A stretch of DNA of 64,000 nucleotides. Source: Lachnospiraceae bacterium. Lineage in GTDB: Bacteria > Bacillota > Clostridia > Lachnospirales > Lachnospiraceae. This document shows positions 1 to 7,069 of the stretch, in pieces; the first letter of the stretch is position 1; each line of letters opens with the position of its first letter. Below the pieces are notes generated by a model, which searched no databases, had not been told where the DNA came from, and saw only the letters and a list, made by a program, of their open reading frames with translations. The translations under genes and the position numbers were made by a program. Location of the stretch: positions 1 to 64,000 of the forward strand of contig JAFVAO010000069.1 of the NCBI GenBank assembly GCA_017480445.1, given 5' to 3'.

Positions 1-57
1 CAAGCTGGAAAATGCACAAATAATACGACGATACTACTCAGAATGGAGGAAAATGTA

Positions 58-642
58 ATGAACAACGAGAACAGATTAAAAGGCCGGGATCTCATCAATG
101 TAGGCATTTATTCAGCCATTTATTTTGTGATCATGATGGCAGTTGCAATGCTGGGGATGATTCCGATCTTTCTGCCGCTTTTGTCAGTTATTGTCCCAAT
201 CCTTGGCGGAATTCCGTTTATGTTGTTTTTGACCAAAGTGAAGAAACCCGGGATGCTCTTTATCATGGCCATGATCATGGGGATTATGATGCTTATCACC
301 GGGATGGGACCGTGGCCGCTTTTAACCTGTGCAATAGCAGGGATTATTGCTGAGCTTGTGGTAAAAAGCGGACAATATAAGAGCGTAGCGAAATCAATCC
401 TTGCTTATGGCTTTTTCTCCATGTGGATCTGGGGAAATTATCTGCCGCTCTTTACCGATTACGAGGGATATTTTGCGCAGAGAGAAAGCTACGGGCAGGT
501 GTACATTGATGCGGTTCAGAAGCTGATGCCGATGTGGATGGCACCGGTTCTTCTGATCGCATGCTTCGTGTGCGGTATCGCAGGAGGATTTCTGGGAAGG
601 GTATTGCTGAAAAAACATTTTGAGAAAGCCGGGATTGTGTGA
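58..642 (+). CDS. ECF transporter S component, Trep_Strep (MptD-like) family
   Basis: A 194-residue integral membrane protein with five or six hydrophobic segments and no soluble domain. It resembles the Trep_Strep family of substrate-binding ECF subunits, which capture a small ligand and dock on a T subunit and ATPases. The ATG at 58 is preferred over the in-frame ATG at 43, because the GGAGG at 45-49 then serves as ribosome site. Its stop overlaps the next start by one base (TGATG), and the T and ATPase genes follow directly, giving a complete S-T-A module. The substrate cannot be read from the sequence. Related modules beside YbtPQ-like ABC genes have been linked to siderophore uptake, and iron genes lie downstream here, so a metal or metallophore ligand is inferred. 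Confidence 0.8.
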   Translation: MNNENRLKGRDLINVGIYSAIYFVIMMAVAMLGMIPIFLPLLSVIVPILGGIPFMLFLTKVKKPGMLFIMAMIMGIMMLITGMGPWPLLTCAIAGIIAELVVKSGQYKSVAKSILAYGFFSMWIWGNYLPLFTDYEGYFAQRESYGQVYIDAVQKLMPMWMAPVLLIACFVCGIAGGFLGRVLLKKHFEKAGIV

Positions 643-1385
643 TGAAATACTCTTCAGAGTCAGCGCAGGAGAAACGCAGGGGGTTCCTTGACCCGCGAAC
701 CAAAATAGCACTTACCTTATGCATGGCTGTTTTTGTGCTCGGGGGTCTTGGGAGCTCTGTGATGGAGCCTGTAAAAAACGCATTATCAGTGCTTCCGTTT
801 CTGCTTCTTTTGATAGAGAGACAGTGGAACCGCTTTTTCAGGGGCTTTTTTATGCTTGCCATAGGTTATGGATTACTTTTCCTCATGCCGTATCTGCCGG
901 GAACACTGCAATTTATTGCGCTCATGTGCGGAGGGATACTTACCCGTTTTGTTGTGACAGTAGTAATGGGAGAATATCTGGTTGGCACAACTTCCGTGAG
1001 CGAATTCATTTCAGCCATGGAGCGGCTCCATATGCCGCAGGAGATCACGATACCTATGTCGGTTATGTTCAGGCTGTTTCCCACCATCGGAGCGGAATGG
1101 AAGTCTATCCGCAGAGCAATGGGCATGAGAGGTATCAGTCTTGGAGGCGTACGGGCGGGACAGCTTTTGGAGTATCAAATGGTTCCCATGATGACGTCCA
1201 GCGTGCGTATAGGAGAAGAATTGTCTGCGTCAGCTCTTACAAGAGGGCTCGGTGCGCCTGTTAAAAGGACAAATATCTGCCGAATCGGTTTTCGGTTTCA
1301 GGATATTCTACTCTTATTTGTATGCATTGTTACTGTGGTGATCTGGATCATGTCTTTGTGCGGGGTTGCGTTATGGCAGAACTGA
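642..1385 (+). CDS. ECF transporter T component (CbiQ/EcfT family permease)
   Basis: A 247-residue membrane protein of the CbiQ/EcfT type, the scaffold coupling the S subunit to the ATPases. It begins with a short cytoplasmic segment containing the DPRTK motif typical of this family. Hydrophobic helices follow, then a cytoplasmic region with two arginine-containing helices (IRRAMGMRG near residue 167 and ASALTRGLGA near 197) corresponding to the coupling helices that touch the ATPase. The ATG at 642 overlaps the preceding stop; a GTG at 639 is in frame but less likely. It overlaps the ATPase gene by 13 bases, consistent with translational coupling. Confidence 0.85.
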   Translation: MKYSSESAQEKRRGFLDPRTKIALTLCMAVFVLGGLGSSVMEPVKNALSVLPFLLLLIERQWNRFFRGFFMLAIGYGLLFLMPYLPGTLQFIALMCGGILTRFVVTVVMGEYLVGTTSVSEFISAMERLHMPQEITIPMSVMFRLFPTIGAEWKSIRRAMGMRGISLGGVRAGQLLEYQMVPMMTSSVRIGEELSASALTRGLGAPVKRTNICRIGFRFQDILLLFVCIVTVVIWIMSLCGVALWQN

Positions 1386-2800
1386 AAATGGTAGAACTGA
1401 AAAATGTAAGCTTCCGGTACGGCGCGGAAGAAGTTGAGGATAAATACGAGAACAGCCTTTGCGAAATCAATCTTACGGTCAGTAAAGGGGAGTTCCTGCT
1501 GCTTACAGGACCGTCCGGATGTGGCAAGACGACGCTCTTAAGGCTGATAAATGGATTGATTCCGCAGTTTTATCATGGAGAAGTGACAGGAGATGTCCTG
1601 ATTGACGGAATCAATATCGGCAGCAGGGAGCTTTATGAAAATGCATTGCTGGTAGGAACGGTTTTCCAGAATCCAAGGACACAGTTTTATAATGTGGACA
1701 CGACGTGCGAAATGGCCTTTGGCTGTGAGAATCAAGGGGTTCCGGAAACGGAAATCTATTCCCGTATTGACAGTACAGTTGCCCATTTTCAGATGAATGA
1801 TCTTATGGAACGGAATATCTTTCATCTCTCTGACGGAGAAAAACAGAAGATCGCCTGTGCTTCCGTCAATGTTTCGGGAACAAAAATTATTCTTTTGGAC
1901 GAACCCTCTGCGAATCTTGATCATGAATCGACATTGATGCTCAGGGAACTGATCAAAAAGTGGAAAGATGCCGGAAAAACGATCATAGCCGCTGAGCATC
2001 GGATCGCTTATCTGTGGGACCTGATCGACAGAGCAGTCATCTTAAAGGAAGGGCAGATTATACATGAGTTTAAGGGGAAAGAAAAAGATGCTGTCACCAT
2101 AGACAGACTGAAAGAAATGGGACTTCGCACTACGATAATGGAGGCGCCTTCACAGATAAAGCTTCCGGCAATCAAGGATGGGGATCCGATCATCTCCATC
2201 AGGGATTTCCACTTCTCCTATCAGGGAGAAGAAAAAACAGTCATAGATATTCCGGAGCTTTCAATCGCCGAGGGCGAGATCACAGCGATCGTTGGGAAAA
2301 ACGGTGCGGGAAAGACAAGTTTGCTTAATTGCATATGCGGGTTGGAGAAACGGTGTAAGGGAACGCTCGTATATAAGGGGAAGTCTTACAGTGGCAGAGA
2401 CAGGAAAAAGCTTGTGTTTATGGTCATGCAGGATACCGGTAATCAGTTGTTTACCGAAAGTGTGCTGGATGAGGTTCTCATCAGTCTGCCAAAAGGAACA
2501 CCAGATGAAAAGGAACGCGCTGTGCAGATACTGAAAGACCTGGATCTCGATGCGTTTATTGACAGACATCCCCAGAGTCTTTCAGGCGGACAGAAACAAC
2601 GTCTTGCCATAGCATGTGCCATTGCATCCGGCAGGGAGATCCTGCTTTTGGATGAACCAACCAGCGGTCTTGATTATGCACATATGGAAGAAACAGCGCA
2701 ACTGATGAAAAATGTGCAGAAGAAAGGAACAACGATACTCGTTGTGACTCATGACAGTGAGCTTATTCATAATTGCTGCGGACGGATAATATCCGTATAA
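1373..2800 (+). CDS. ECF transporter ATPase, two fused ABC domains
   Basis: A 475-residue protein with two complete ABC ATPase domains, equivalent to EcfA1 and EcfA2 fused. The first has a Walker A GPSGCGKTT at about 46-54, an LSDGEKQK signature and a LLDEPSANLD Walker B. The second has GKNGAGKTS, LSGGQKQR and LLDEPTSGLD. The ATG at 1373 lies inside the end of the T gene and has a GGGG stretch upstream; another in-frame ATG lies at 1388. The gene ends 6 bases before the stop of the convergent TetR gene. Fused ATPases of this kind are common with Trep_Strep S subunits and complete the energising half of the uptake system. Confidence 0.9.
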   Translation: MAELKMVELKNVSFRYGAEEVEDKYENSLCEINLTVSKGEFLLLTGPSGCGKTTLLRLINGLIPQFYHGEVTGDVLIDGINIGSRELYENALLVGTVFQNPRTQFYNVDTTCEMAFGCENQGVPETEIYSRIDSTVAHFQMNDLMERNIFHLSDGEKQKIACASVNVSGTKIILLDEPSANLDHESTLMLRELIKKWKDAGKTIIAAEHRIAYLWDLIDRAVILKEGQIIHEFKGKEKDAVTIDRLKEMGLRTTIMEAPSQIKLPAIKDGDPIISIRDFHFSYQGEEKTVIDIPELSIAEGEITAIVGKNGAGKTSLLNCICGLEKRCKGTLVYKGKSYSGRDRKKLVFMVMQDTGNQLFTESVLDEVLISLPKGTPDEKERAVQILKDLDLDAFIDRHPQSLSGGQKQRLAIACAIASGREILLLDEPTSGLDYAHMEETAQLMKNVQKKGTTILVVTHDSELIHNCCGRIISV

Positions 2801-2806
2801 AAAGAG

Positions 2807-3391
2807 TCATTTCTCACAAACACAGTCACAGGCATATTCGATCAGACTATTGATCAATCTGTCGGTGGCTTCACTGATCAGCAATTCCTGACTGTTTAGC
2901 GTGAGTGCCAGCAGTTTTAAGTAATTACAAAAAAGCTTCCAGTCGGGATCTGCTTTGGGATCGGAGAGGAGAGAAATGATACGGCGGGCGGTCTGCTCGT
3001 CGTTTTCTTCGTTTTCGAGGTATTCCGGAGGCCATTTGGAGACAAGCCAGCGTGTGTGCTGACCGTCCAGGTAGGAGAAGATGCTCGGGTTTTCATCCGC
3101 AAGCCAGTGAAGATAGGCCTTTAGCCCGTTGCGGGAGAGTTGCCCGTCTTCAGAAAAATATTCCCTGATCTTGTCTTTGGACTCCTGACGCTTGTAAATC
3201 ATGACCTGATACAGGAAATCAGTTTTGCTTTCAAATAGCGTGTAGAATGAGCCCTTTGCAACATAGCATTCCCTGGTTATCTCATCTATGTTGACCCCGC
3301 GGATCCCCTTTTCTTTTAGAAGAGTAAAACCGAGCTGTATCATTTGAATCCGCAGGTTGTATTTATCTTCATCTGTAAATTTTGCTGCCAT
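2807..3391 (-). CDS. TetR/AcrR family transcriptional regulator
   Basis: A 194-residue regulator with an N-terminal TetR helix-turn-helix at about residues 34-53 (VNIDEITRECYVAKGSFYTLF region) and a divergent C-terminal ligand domain. The start is the ATG at 3391, preceded on its own strand by GGAGGAAAT; the longer open frame upstream runs through the promoter region. It is transcribed away from the hydrolase gene at 3484, and the short divergent region holds a perfect palindrome placed between a -35 and a -10 box. It therefore probably represses its neighbour, itself, or both. The ligand is unknown. The gene converges on the ECF ATPase gene. Confidence 0.9.
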   Translation of the reverse strand: MAAKFTDEDKYNLRIQMIQLGFTLLKEKGIRGVNIDEITRECYVAKGSFYTLFESKTDFLYQVMIYKRQESKDKIREYFSEDGQLSRNGLKAYLHWLADENPSIFSYLDGQHTRWLVSKWPPEYLENEENDEQTARRIISLLSDPKADPDWKLFCNYLKLLALTLNSQELLISEATDRLINSLIEYACDCVCEK

Positions 3392-3415
3392 ATTTCCTCC
3401 GTGACTGAAAAAATA

Positions 3416-3443
3416 TTGAAAGTCATAGCTATGAGTATATACT
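3416..3443 (+). promoter_or_regulatory. Promoter of the hydrolase gene with embedded palindromic operator
   Basis: TTGAAA at 3416-3421 and TATACT at 3438-3443 are separated by 16 bases, a good sigma-A-type promoter for the gene starting at 3484. The spacer contains TCATAGCTATGA at 3423-3434, a perfect 12-base palindrome. A palindrome between -35 and -10 next to a divergent TetR gene is the classic arrangement for a repressor operator. Binding by the adjacent TetR protein is inferred. Confidence 0.65.
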
Positions 3444-3483
3444 AACATCAGATATAGTGATTGGCAAGGAGGAATGGCGGAAA

Positions 3484-4371
3484 ATGAAGGAAAAATATAC
3501 ACTTACGGAAGATGGATTTGTGGGATATTGGCATCCGGCAGGCGGGCATGAGGGCAGGGCAGTCATCGTATTCCCCGGATCAGGAGCAGATTATGAGATG
3601 ACAAGGAAAGGCTCGGAGTTCTTAAGGAAAGCGGGCTGGAGTTGTCTGCTTGTGGCGTTTGCGGGCTGGGACGGACTGCCGGAGGATCCGGTGTTAGCAC
3701 CTGTGGAATATGCTGAAAAGGCTGTAAATGTTCTGAAAGAAGCGGGATATGAGAGGATTGCAATGTATGGAATTTCAGCGGGTGCCAAGTTTGCCATTAC
3801 GGCGGCTTCCCTGATATTGGATGTGAGTCTGGTGATTGCGGCATCACCCTTTGATTATACGACGGAGGCATTCAAGGGAACGAAAGCCCTGAACCAATCG
3901 ACATTTTCATGGAGAGGGGAACCGCTCCCCTATGACCCTACGGTGACGCTTCATCGGAACATCATCAGTGTATTGTTTCGAACCGCATTTTCAAAGAAAT
4001 ATGGTATGAAACGGATGTTGAGGGGCTGTTATGATGAGAATGTCCAGACAGAAAAGGCAAGGATCAAGGTGGAGAATATGCATGCCGACTTTTTGATGCA
4101 GTGCCCCGGTTATGATGACTGCTGGCCGTCGGATGAAGCGGTGCCGAGGATGAAGAAGATCCTTAAGGAATCGGGATATCCATACAGAGTTCAGGCGACC
4201 GTTTATGAAAAGGGCAGCCACCTCTTATGTGGCGATCTCATGGCGGCACCGGAGTATTTGAAATCCATGCGAAAAATTCTGCAGGCGGAATATACGGATC
4301 AGGATGCATGCAATAAGGCGAGAGAGGACAGTATGAAGGAGGCACTTGAATTCCTGAAAGAATGGAAGTAA
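3484..4371 (+). CDS. Alpha/beta hydrolase, acyl-CoA thioesterase (BAAT C-terminal)-like
   Basis: A 295-residue cytoplasmic protein with an alpha/beta hydrolase layout. An early strand with PGSG (31-34) probably forms the oxyanion region, a nucleophile elbow GISAG lies at 96-100 (Ser98), and a late GSH motif near the C terminus supplies the probable catalytic histidine. The overall pattern resembles BAAT C-terminal-type acyl hydrolases, but the substrate cannot be deduced. The start is the ATG at 3484 behind AAGGAGG; a GTG at 3457 in the same frame would overlap the promoter. It is probably controlled by the divergent TetR gene, and the acetyltransferase-methyltransferase gene follows after about 58 bases. 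Confidence 0.75.
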   Translation: MKEKYTLTEDGFVGYWHPAGGHEGRAVIVFPGSGADYEMTRKGSEFLRKAGWSCLLVAFAGWDGLPEDPVLAPVEYAEKAVNVLKEAGYERIAMYGISAGAKFAITAASLILDVSLVIAASPFDYTTEAFKGTKALNQSTFSWRGEPLPYDPTVTLHRNIISVLFRTAFSKKYGMKRMLRGCYDENVQTEKARIKVENMHADFLMQCPGYDDCWPSDEAVPRMKKILKESGYPYRVQATVYEKGSHLLCGDLMAAPEYLKSMRKILQAEYTDQDACNKAREDSMKEALEFLKEWK

Positions 4372-4429
4372 TATAATTACATAGATGTGTGAAAGCATCA
4401 TGAAGTTGCCTGGGAAAAGGAATGAGGAA

Positions 4430-5704
4430 ATGTCGGTCAAGATCAACACATTAAGCGAAGCGGAAATCCGCTCTATAGGAGATGCGTTTGCGGACTTTGA
4501 ATACGCGGAAAACGAATGGGGTATGGGCTACCTTGGGAAAGACAGACAGGCGGTCAGTGATTATATCTGCGCCTATGTCCGTATGGCTATAAAGGAGCGG
4601 GTGCTCTACGCGACGAGCGAGAAACACGAAGCATATATTGTTTTTAAGAGAACAGGTCATAATATGAGTCTTTCATCCGCCACAGGACTATTGGGGACAG
4701 CTGTTGGATGCGCAGACTTCAGGCATATAGGAACTGCCGCAAAAGGTTTTGCGCATTCGGAGAAGGGGTATGGGGATATACTATCGAAACTCCGGATCCC
4801 GTATATTTATGTGGGAATGGTTGCTGTCACCAAGGAATATCAGGGACAGGGATACATGAGGAAACTTATGGATATTGTTTTTGAAGAAGGGCGGAGGCAT
4901 TCACTTCCTGTGGTACTGGATACGGATGCTGAGCTTAAGAAGGCTAAATATGAGCATCTTGGCATGAAATGTGTGTCCGCAAAACATCTCACAGACGGAG
5001 TGGAGCTGTATGGGATGGTTTATGAGCCGGAAGGTATTCCCAAAGAATGGCGAAGCGATATTGTGCTTAAGGATTATCAGATCCTTAAGGGTGGGAATGC
5101 GTCAATATGGGATAAGTTTGCGCCCGTGTACAGCAGCTTTGTGACCGGTACGCCGGGTAACAAAAGGGCGTATAATGCTATCTATAGCCGGATCAGAAAA
5201 GTTGTATCGGATAAGGATGTCCTCGAGATTGCTACCGGTCCGGGAGTGATCGCAAAGCAGGTTGCGGCAGAGGCAAAAAGCATGATCGCAACGGATTTCT
5301 CTGAAAAGATGCTGGCAGTCGCGCGCAGGGGCGAGATCCCTTCCAATCTTCAGTTTGAGCAGGCTGATGCATGCAGGCTTCCATACGATGATGACAGCTT
5401 TGATGTGGTCGTTATCGCAAATGCGTTGCATATCATTCCGGAGCCTGAAAAAGCTTTGACAGAGATAAGGCGTGTTCTAAGAGAAGATGGAACCTTAATT
5501 GCACCGAATTTTATTCATGATAATAAAAACAGGATCAGTGGAGTTTTCAGCAAGGCTTTATCGGCAGCCGGGGTTGTTTTTGAGGCAAAGTGGGACGCGG
5601 ATGGATATGTTGCATTCCTCGAGAGGAACGGTTTTAAAGTAAAGAGATCAAAACAGCTTAATTCAACTATACCTATGATGTACGCGGAATGTGTGAAGAG
5701 ATGA
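4430..5704 (+). CDS. Fused GNAT acetyltransferase and SAM-dependent methyltransferase
   Basis: A 424-residue two-domain protein. Residues 1 to about 200 form a GNAT-like domain with the acetyl-CoA loop region VAVTKEYQGQGYM at about 131-143. Residues about 215-424 form a class I methyltransferase of the Methyltransf_11/UbiE type, with motif I VLEIATGPG (264-272), an acidic strand end ATDFSEKML and the post-motif FDVVVIANALHII (324-336). The start is set at the ATG at 4430, preceded by AGGA and GAGG; upstream in-frame ATGs at 4385 and 4400 lack a ribosome site. The fusion suggests one substrate is both acylated and methylated, or that one domain acts as a sensor. The substrate is unknown. It may be co-transcribed with the hydrolase. 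Confidence 0.8.
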   Translation: MSVKINTLSEAEIRSIGDAFADFEYAENEWGMGYLGKDRQAVSDYICAYVRMAIKERVLYATSEKHEAYIVFKRTGHNMSLSSATGLLGTAVGCADFRHIGTAAKGFAHSEKGYGDILSKLRIPYIYVGMVAVTKEYQGQGYMRKLMDIVFEEGRRHSLPVVLDTDAELKKAKYEHLGMKCVSAKHLTDGVELYGMVYEPEGIPKEWRSDIVLKDYQILKGGNASIWDKFAPVYSSFVTGTPGNKRAYNAIYSRIRKVVSDKDVLEIATGPGVIAKQVAAEAKSMIATDFSEKMLAVARRGEIPSNLQFEQADACRLPYDDDSFDVVVIANALHIIPEPEKALTEIRRVLREDGTLIAPNFIHDNKNRISGVFSKALSAAGVVFEAKWDADGYVAFLERNGFKVKRSKQLNSTIPMMYAECVKR

Positions 5705-5749
5705 GATTATGTTTTTAAACTGATCTATGAACTGATATTTAAAAAAGCC

Positions 5750-5803
5750 TTGACAGAATTAAGAGAACGGTGTACTCTTATATGCGATAGAGAACACCGT
5801 TCT
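5750..5803 (+). promoter_or_regulatory. Promoter with inverted-repeat operator upstream of the second TetR gene
   Basis: TTGACA at 5750-5755 and TACTCT at 5773-5778 are 17 bases apart. AGAACGGTGT at 5764-5773 is repeated as its exact reverse complement at 5794-5803, so the repeats cover the -10 region and the start site. This suits autorepression by the TetR protein starting at 5911. A run of T follows the second arm, so the stem could alternatively act as a terminator or attenuator. Confidence 0.55.
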
Positions 5804-5810
5804 TTTTTGC

Positions 5811-5894
5811 ACTATAGGAAATTGCGTCCGCAAGGACGCATCAATTCAGGAGTTGCAAAGCAACTCGCAGCAAAAACGCGGAGCGTTTTTGCTT
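5811..5894 (+). repeat. Structured leader repeat, copy A (three hairpins)
   Basis: This untranslated leader holds three consecutive hairpins. TGCGTCC/GGACGCA has a GCAA loop, GAGTTGC/GCAACTC an AAA loop, and GCAAAAACGC/GCGTTTTTGC a GGA loop. The same order and much of the sequence recur at 35921-36025 upstream of ptsH. It ends about 16 bases before the TetR start codon at 5911. It may be a small dispersed repeat or a cis-acting RNA element; function is unknown. Confidence 0.6.
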
Positions 5895-5910
5895 GAAATG
5901 GAGTATTTTC

Positions 5911-6534
5911 ATGGCAAGAGATAAAACGGAGAGTCACATTCGAATTGTGGAAGCGGCCAGAAAGGAATTTCTGGAATACGGTTATAATGACGCATCCATG
6001 AGGCGGATCGCTGCGAATGCCAATATTCAGGTCAGTGGACTGTACAAGCATTTTGCAAACAAGGAAGAGATGTTTGCTTCGCTTGTCGCACCGGTTATAG
6101 ATGGTTTTTATGCCTTATATCACAGGATTGAAAAGGATTATTTCGACGGCGTCGGTCAGGCTGATGCAGGTGACAGCCATTACGACTGGGTGAGCCAGAA
6201 TGAGGCTGTCCGCGCAATGGAATATATTTATGATAACCTTGACGGATTTAATCTGCTGATCCTGAAGTCACAGGGGACTAAATATGAGGATTTCATACAT
6301 GAGGTGGCAAAGCTGGAGGAGGAAGTCACTCTCCGTTACATGGATGAACTGAGAAAGAAAGGCTATGCTGTAAAAAAAATAGATTCTGTGGAGTTTCATC
6401 TGCTTACTACTTCGTATATAGAATCTTTTTTTCAACCGCTGACACATGGGCTTGACAGAGAAAAGGCATTGCACTACGCGGCTACGCTGGAAGAGTTTTA
6501 TGAGCCGGCATGGAAGGCATGGTTTGGGATATGA
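5911..6534 (+). CDS. TetR/AcrR family transcriptional regulator
   Basis: A 207-residue TetR protein. The N-terminal helix-turn-helix spans about residues 28-48 (ASMRRIAANANIQVSGLYKHF region), followed by the usual NKEEMF continuation and an unrelated all-helical ligand domain. The start is the ATG at 5911 with GGAG at 5900-5903; the longer frame from a TTG at 5893 would begin inside a hairpin. It sits between the GNAT-methyltransferase gene and the feo operon, has its own promoter with inverted repeats, and is followed by a GC-rich hairpin. It could control itself, the feo/ABC operon, or both; only the first is supported by a nearby site. Confidence 0.9.
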   Translation: MARDKTESHIRIVEAARKEFLEYGYNDASMRRIAANANIQVSGLYKHFANKEEMFASLVAPVIDGFYALYHRIEKDYFDGVGQADAGDSHYDWVSQNEAVRAMEYIYDNLDGFNLLILKSQGTKYEDFIHEVAKLEEEVTLRYMDELRKKGYAVKKIDSVEFHLLTTSYIESFFQPLTHGLDREKALHYAATLEEFYEPAWKAWFGI

Positions 6535-6558
6535 TCCTCGTGGCAACAAACAGTAACA

Positions 6559-6583
6559 GCCCCGCAGGAGCGGGGCATATATT
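6559..6583 (+). terminator. Probable terminator after the TetR gene
   Basis: GCCCCGC at 6559-6565 pairs perfectly with GCGGGGC at 6570-6576 around an AGGA loop, followed by an A/T stretch (atatattt) rather than a clean T run. It lies 25 bases past the TetR stop and just before the feo operator, so it probably separates the two units, perhaps incompletely. Confidence 0.45.
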
Positions 6584-6594
6584 TGGATCAGTGG

Positions 6595-6613
6595 TTAGTT
6601 AAGGCTAACAAAA
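6595..6613 (+). promoter_or_regulatory. Candidate DtxR/IdeR-type metal regulator box upstream of feo
   Basis: The 19 bases starting TTAGTTAAGG at 6595 match the DtxR/IdeR palindrome TTAGGTTAGCCTAACCTAA at 14 of 19 positions by eye. The perfect half-sites GTTAG at 6594-6598 and CTAAC at 6605-6609 are included. It lies 14 bases upstream of the first feo-operon start codon. Iron- or manganese-dependent repression of feoAB by such regulators is established in other Gram-positives; the regulator gene itself is not in this window. Confidence 0.5.
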
Positions 6614-6626
6614 GTGAGGCACGTCT

Positions 6627-6818
6627 ATGCAGATAATGGAATGGATATCGACAAATGCCGCAACAATCATTGCGGCAGCAATACTTCTGATCATCATAGC
6701 ACTGATCATCAGAAGCAAGGTGAGAGAACGAAAACAGGGCGGATGCGGCTGCGGCTGTCCGGGGTGTTCCGGCAGCTGCCCGCATACTGGTTCAACAGGC
6801 TCAGCAGACTCAAGATAG
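6627..6818 (+). CDS. FeoB-associated Cys-rich membrane protein
   Basis: A 63-residue protein with one N-terminal membrane helix (about 12-29), a basic stretch, then a cysteine cluster CGCGCPGCSGSC at about 40-51. This matches the small FeoB-associated Cys-rich membrane protein family, thought to sit beside FeoB and perhaps handle ferrous iron or a cofactor. The ATG at 6627 has GTGAGG upstream; a second in-frame ATG at 6636 is possible. It is the first gene of the feo unit and ends 23 bases before feoA. Finding it at the 5' end rather than after feoB is a minor order difference. Confidence 0.85.
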   Translation: MQIMEWISTNAATIIAAAILLIIIALIIRSKVRERKQGGCGCGCPGCSGSCPHTGSTGSADSR

Positions 6819-6841
6819 AAACAAAACGGAGGAAAAAACAA

Positions 6842-7069
6842 ATGAAGCTTAGCGAAATGCGCGCGGACACATGCGGAGAAGTAAAATCTTTAAAGGGGGA
6901 TGAGCGTTTTTTGAGCAGGATCACATCCATCGGACTGAACGAAGGGGCAAGCTTTCAGGTCGTGAAAAACGACAGGAAAATGCCGGTGCTTATCTTTGTG
7001 CGGGAGACATTGCTTGCATTAAACAGACAGGATTCGGAAAATATTGAGGTCATGGAGGTGAAGGCATGA
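6842..7069 (+). CDS. feoA: Ferrous iron transport protein A
   Basis: A 75-residue FeoA with the SH3-like fold pattern: MKLSEMRADTCGEV start, a central SIGLNEGASFQVV segment and an ending rich in beta strands. FeoA is a small cytoplasmic partner of FeoB in ferrous iron uptake. The ATG at 6842 is preceded by GGAGG at a good distance; the long frame running in from upstream overlaps the Cys-rich gene in another frame and is not real. It overlaps feoB by four bases (ATGA), indicating translational coupling. Confidence 0.92.
   Translation: MKLSEMRADTCGEVKSLKGDERFLSRITSIGLNEGASFQVVKNDRKMPVLIFVRETLLALNRQDSENIEVMEVKA

Noticed and set aside
1..57. Cobalamin or other riboswitch before the ECF genes
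   Set aside because: Only 57 bases precede the first start codon in the window and no conserved core is visible; any leader further upstream cannot be seen.
6614..6841. N-terminal extension of FeoA
   Set aside because: It overlaps the Cys-rich membrane gene in another frame, and the GGAGG site marks the true FeoA start at 6842.
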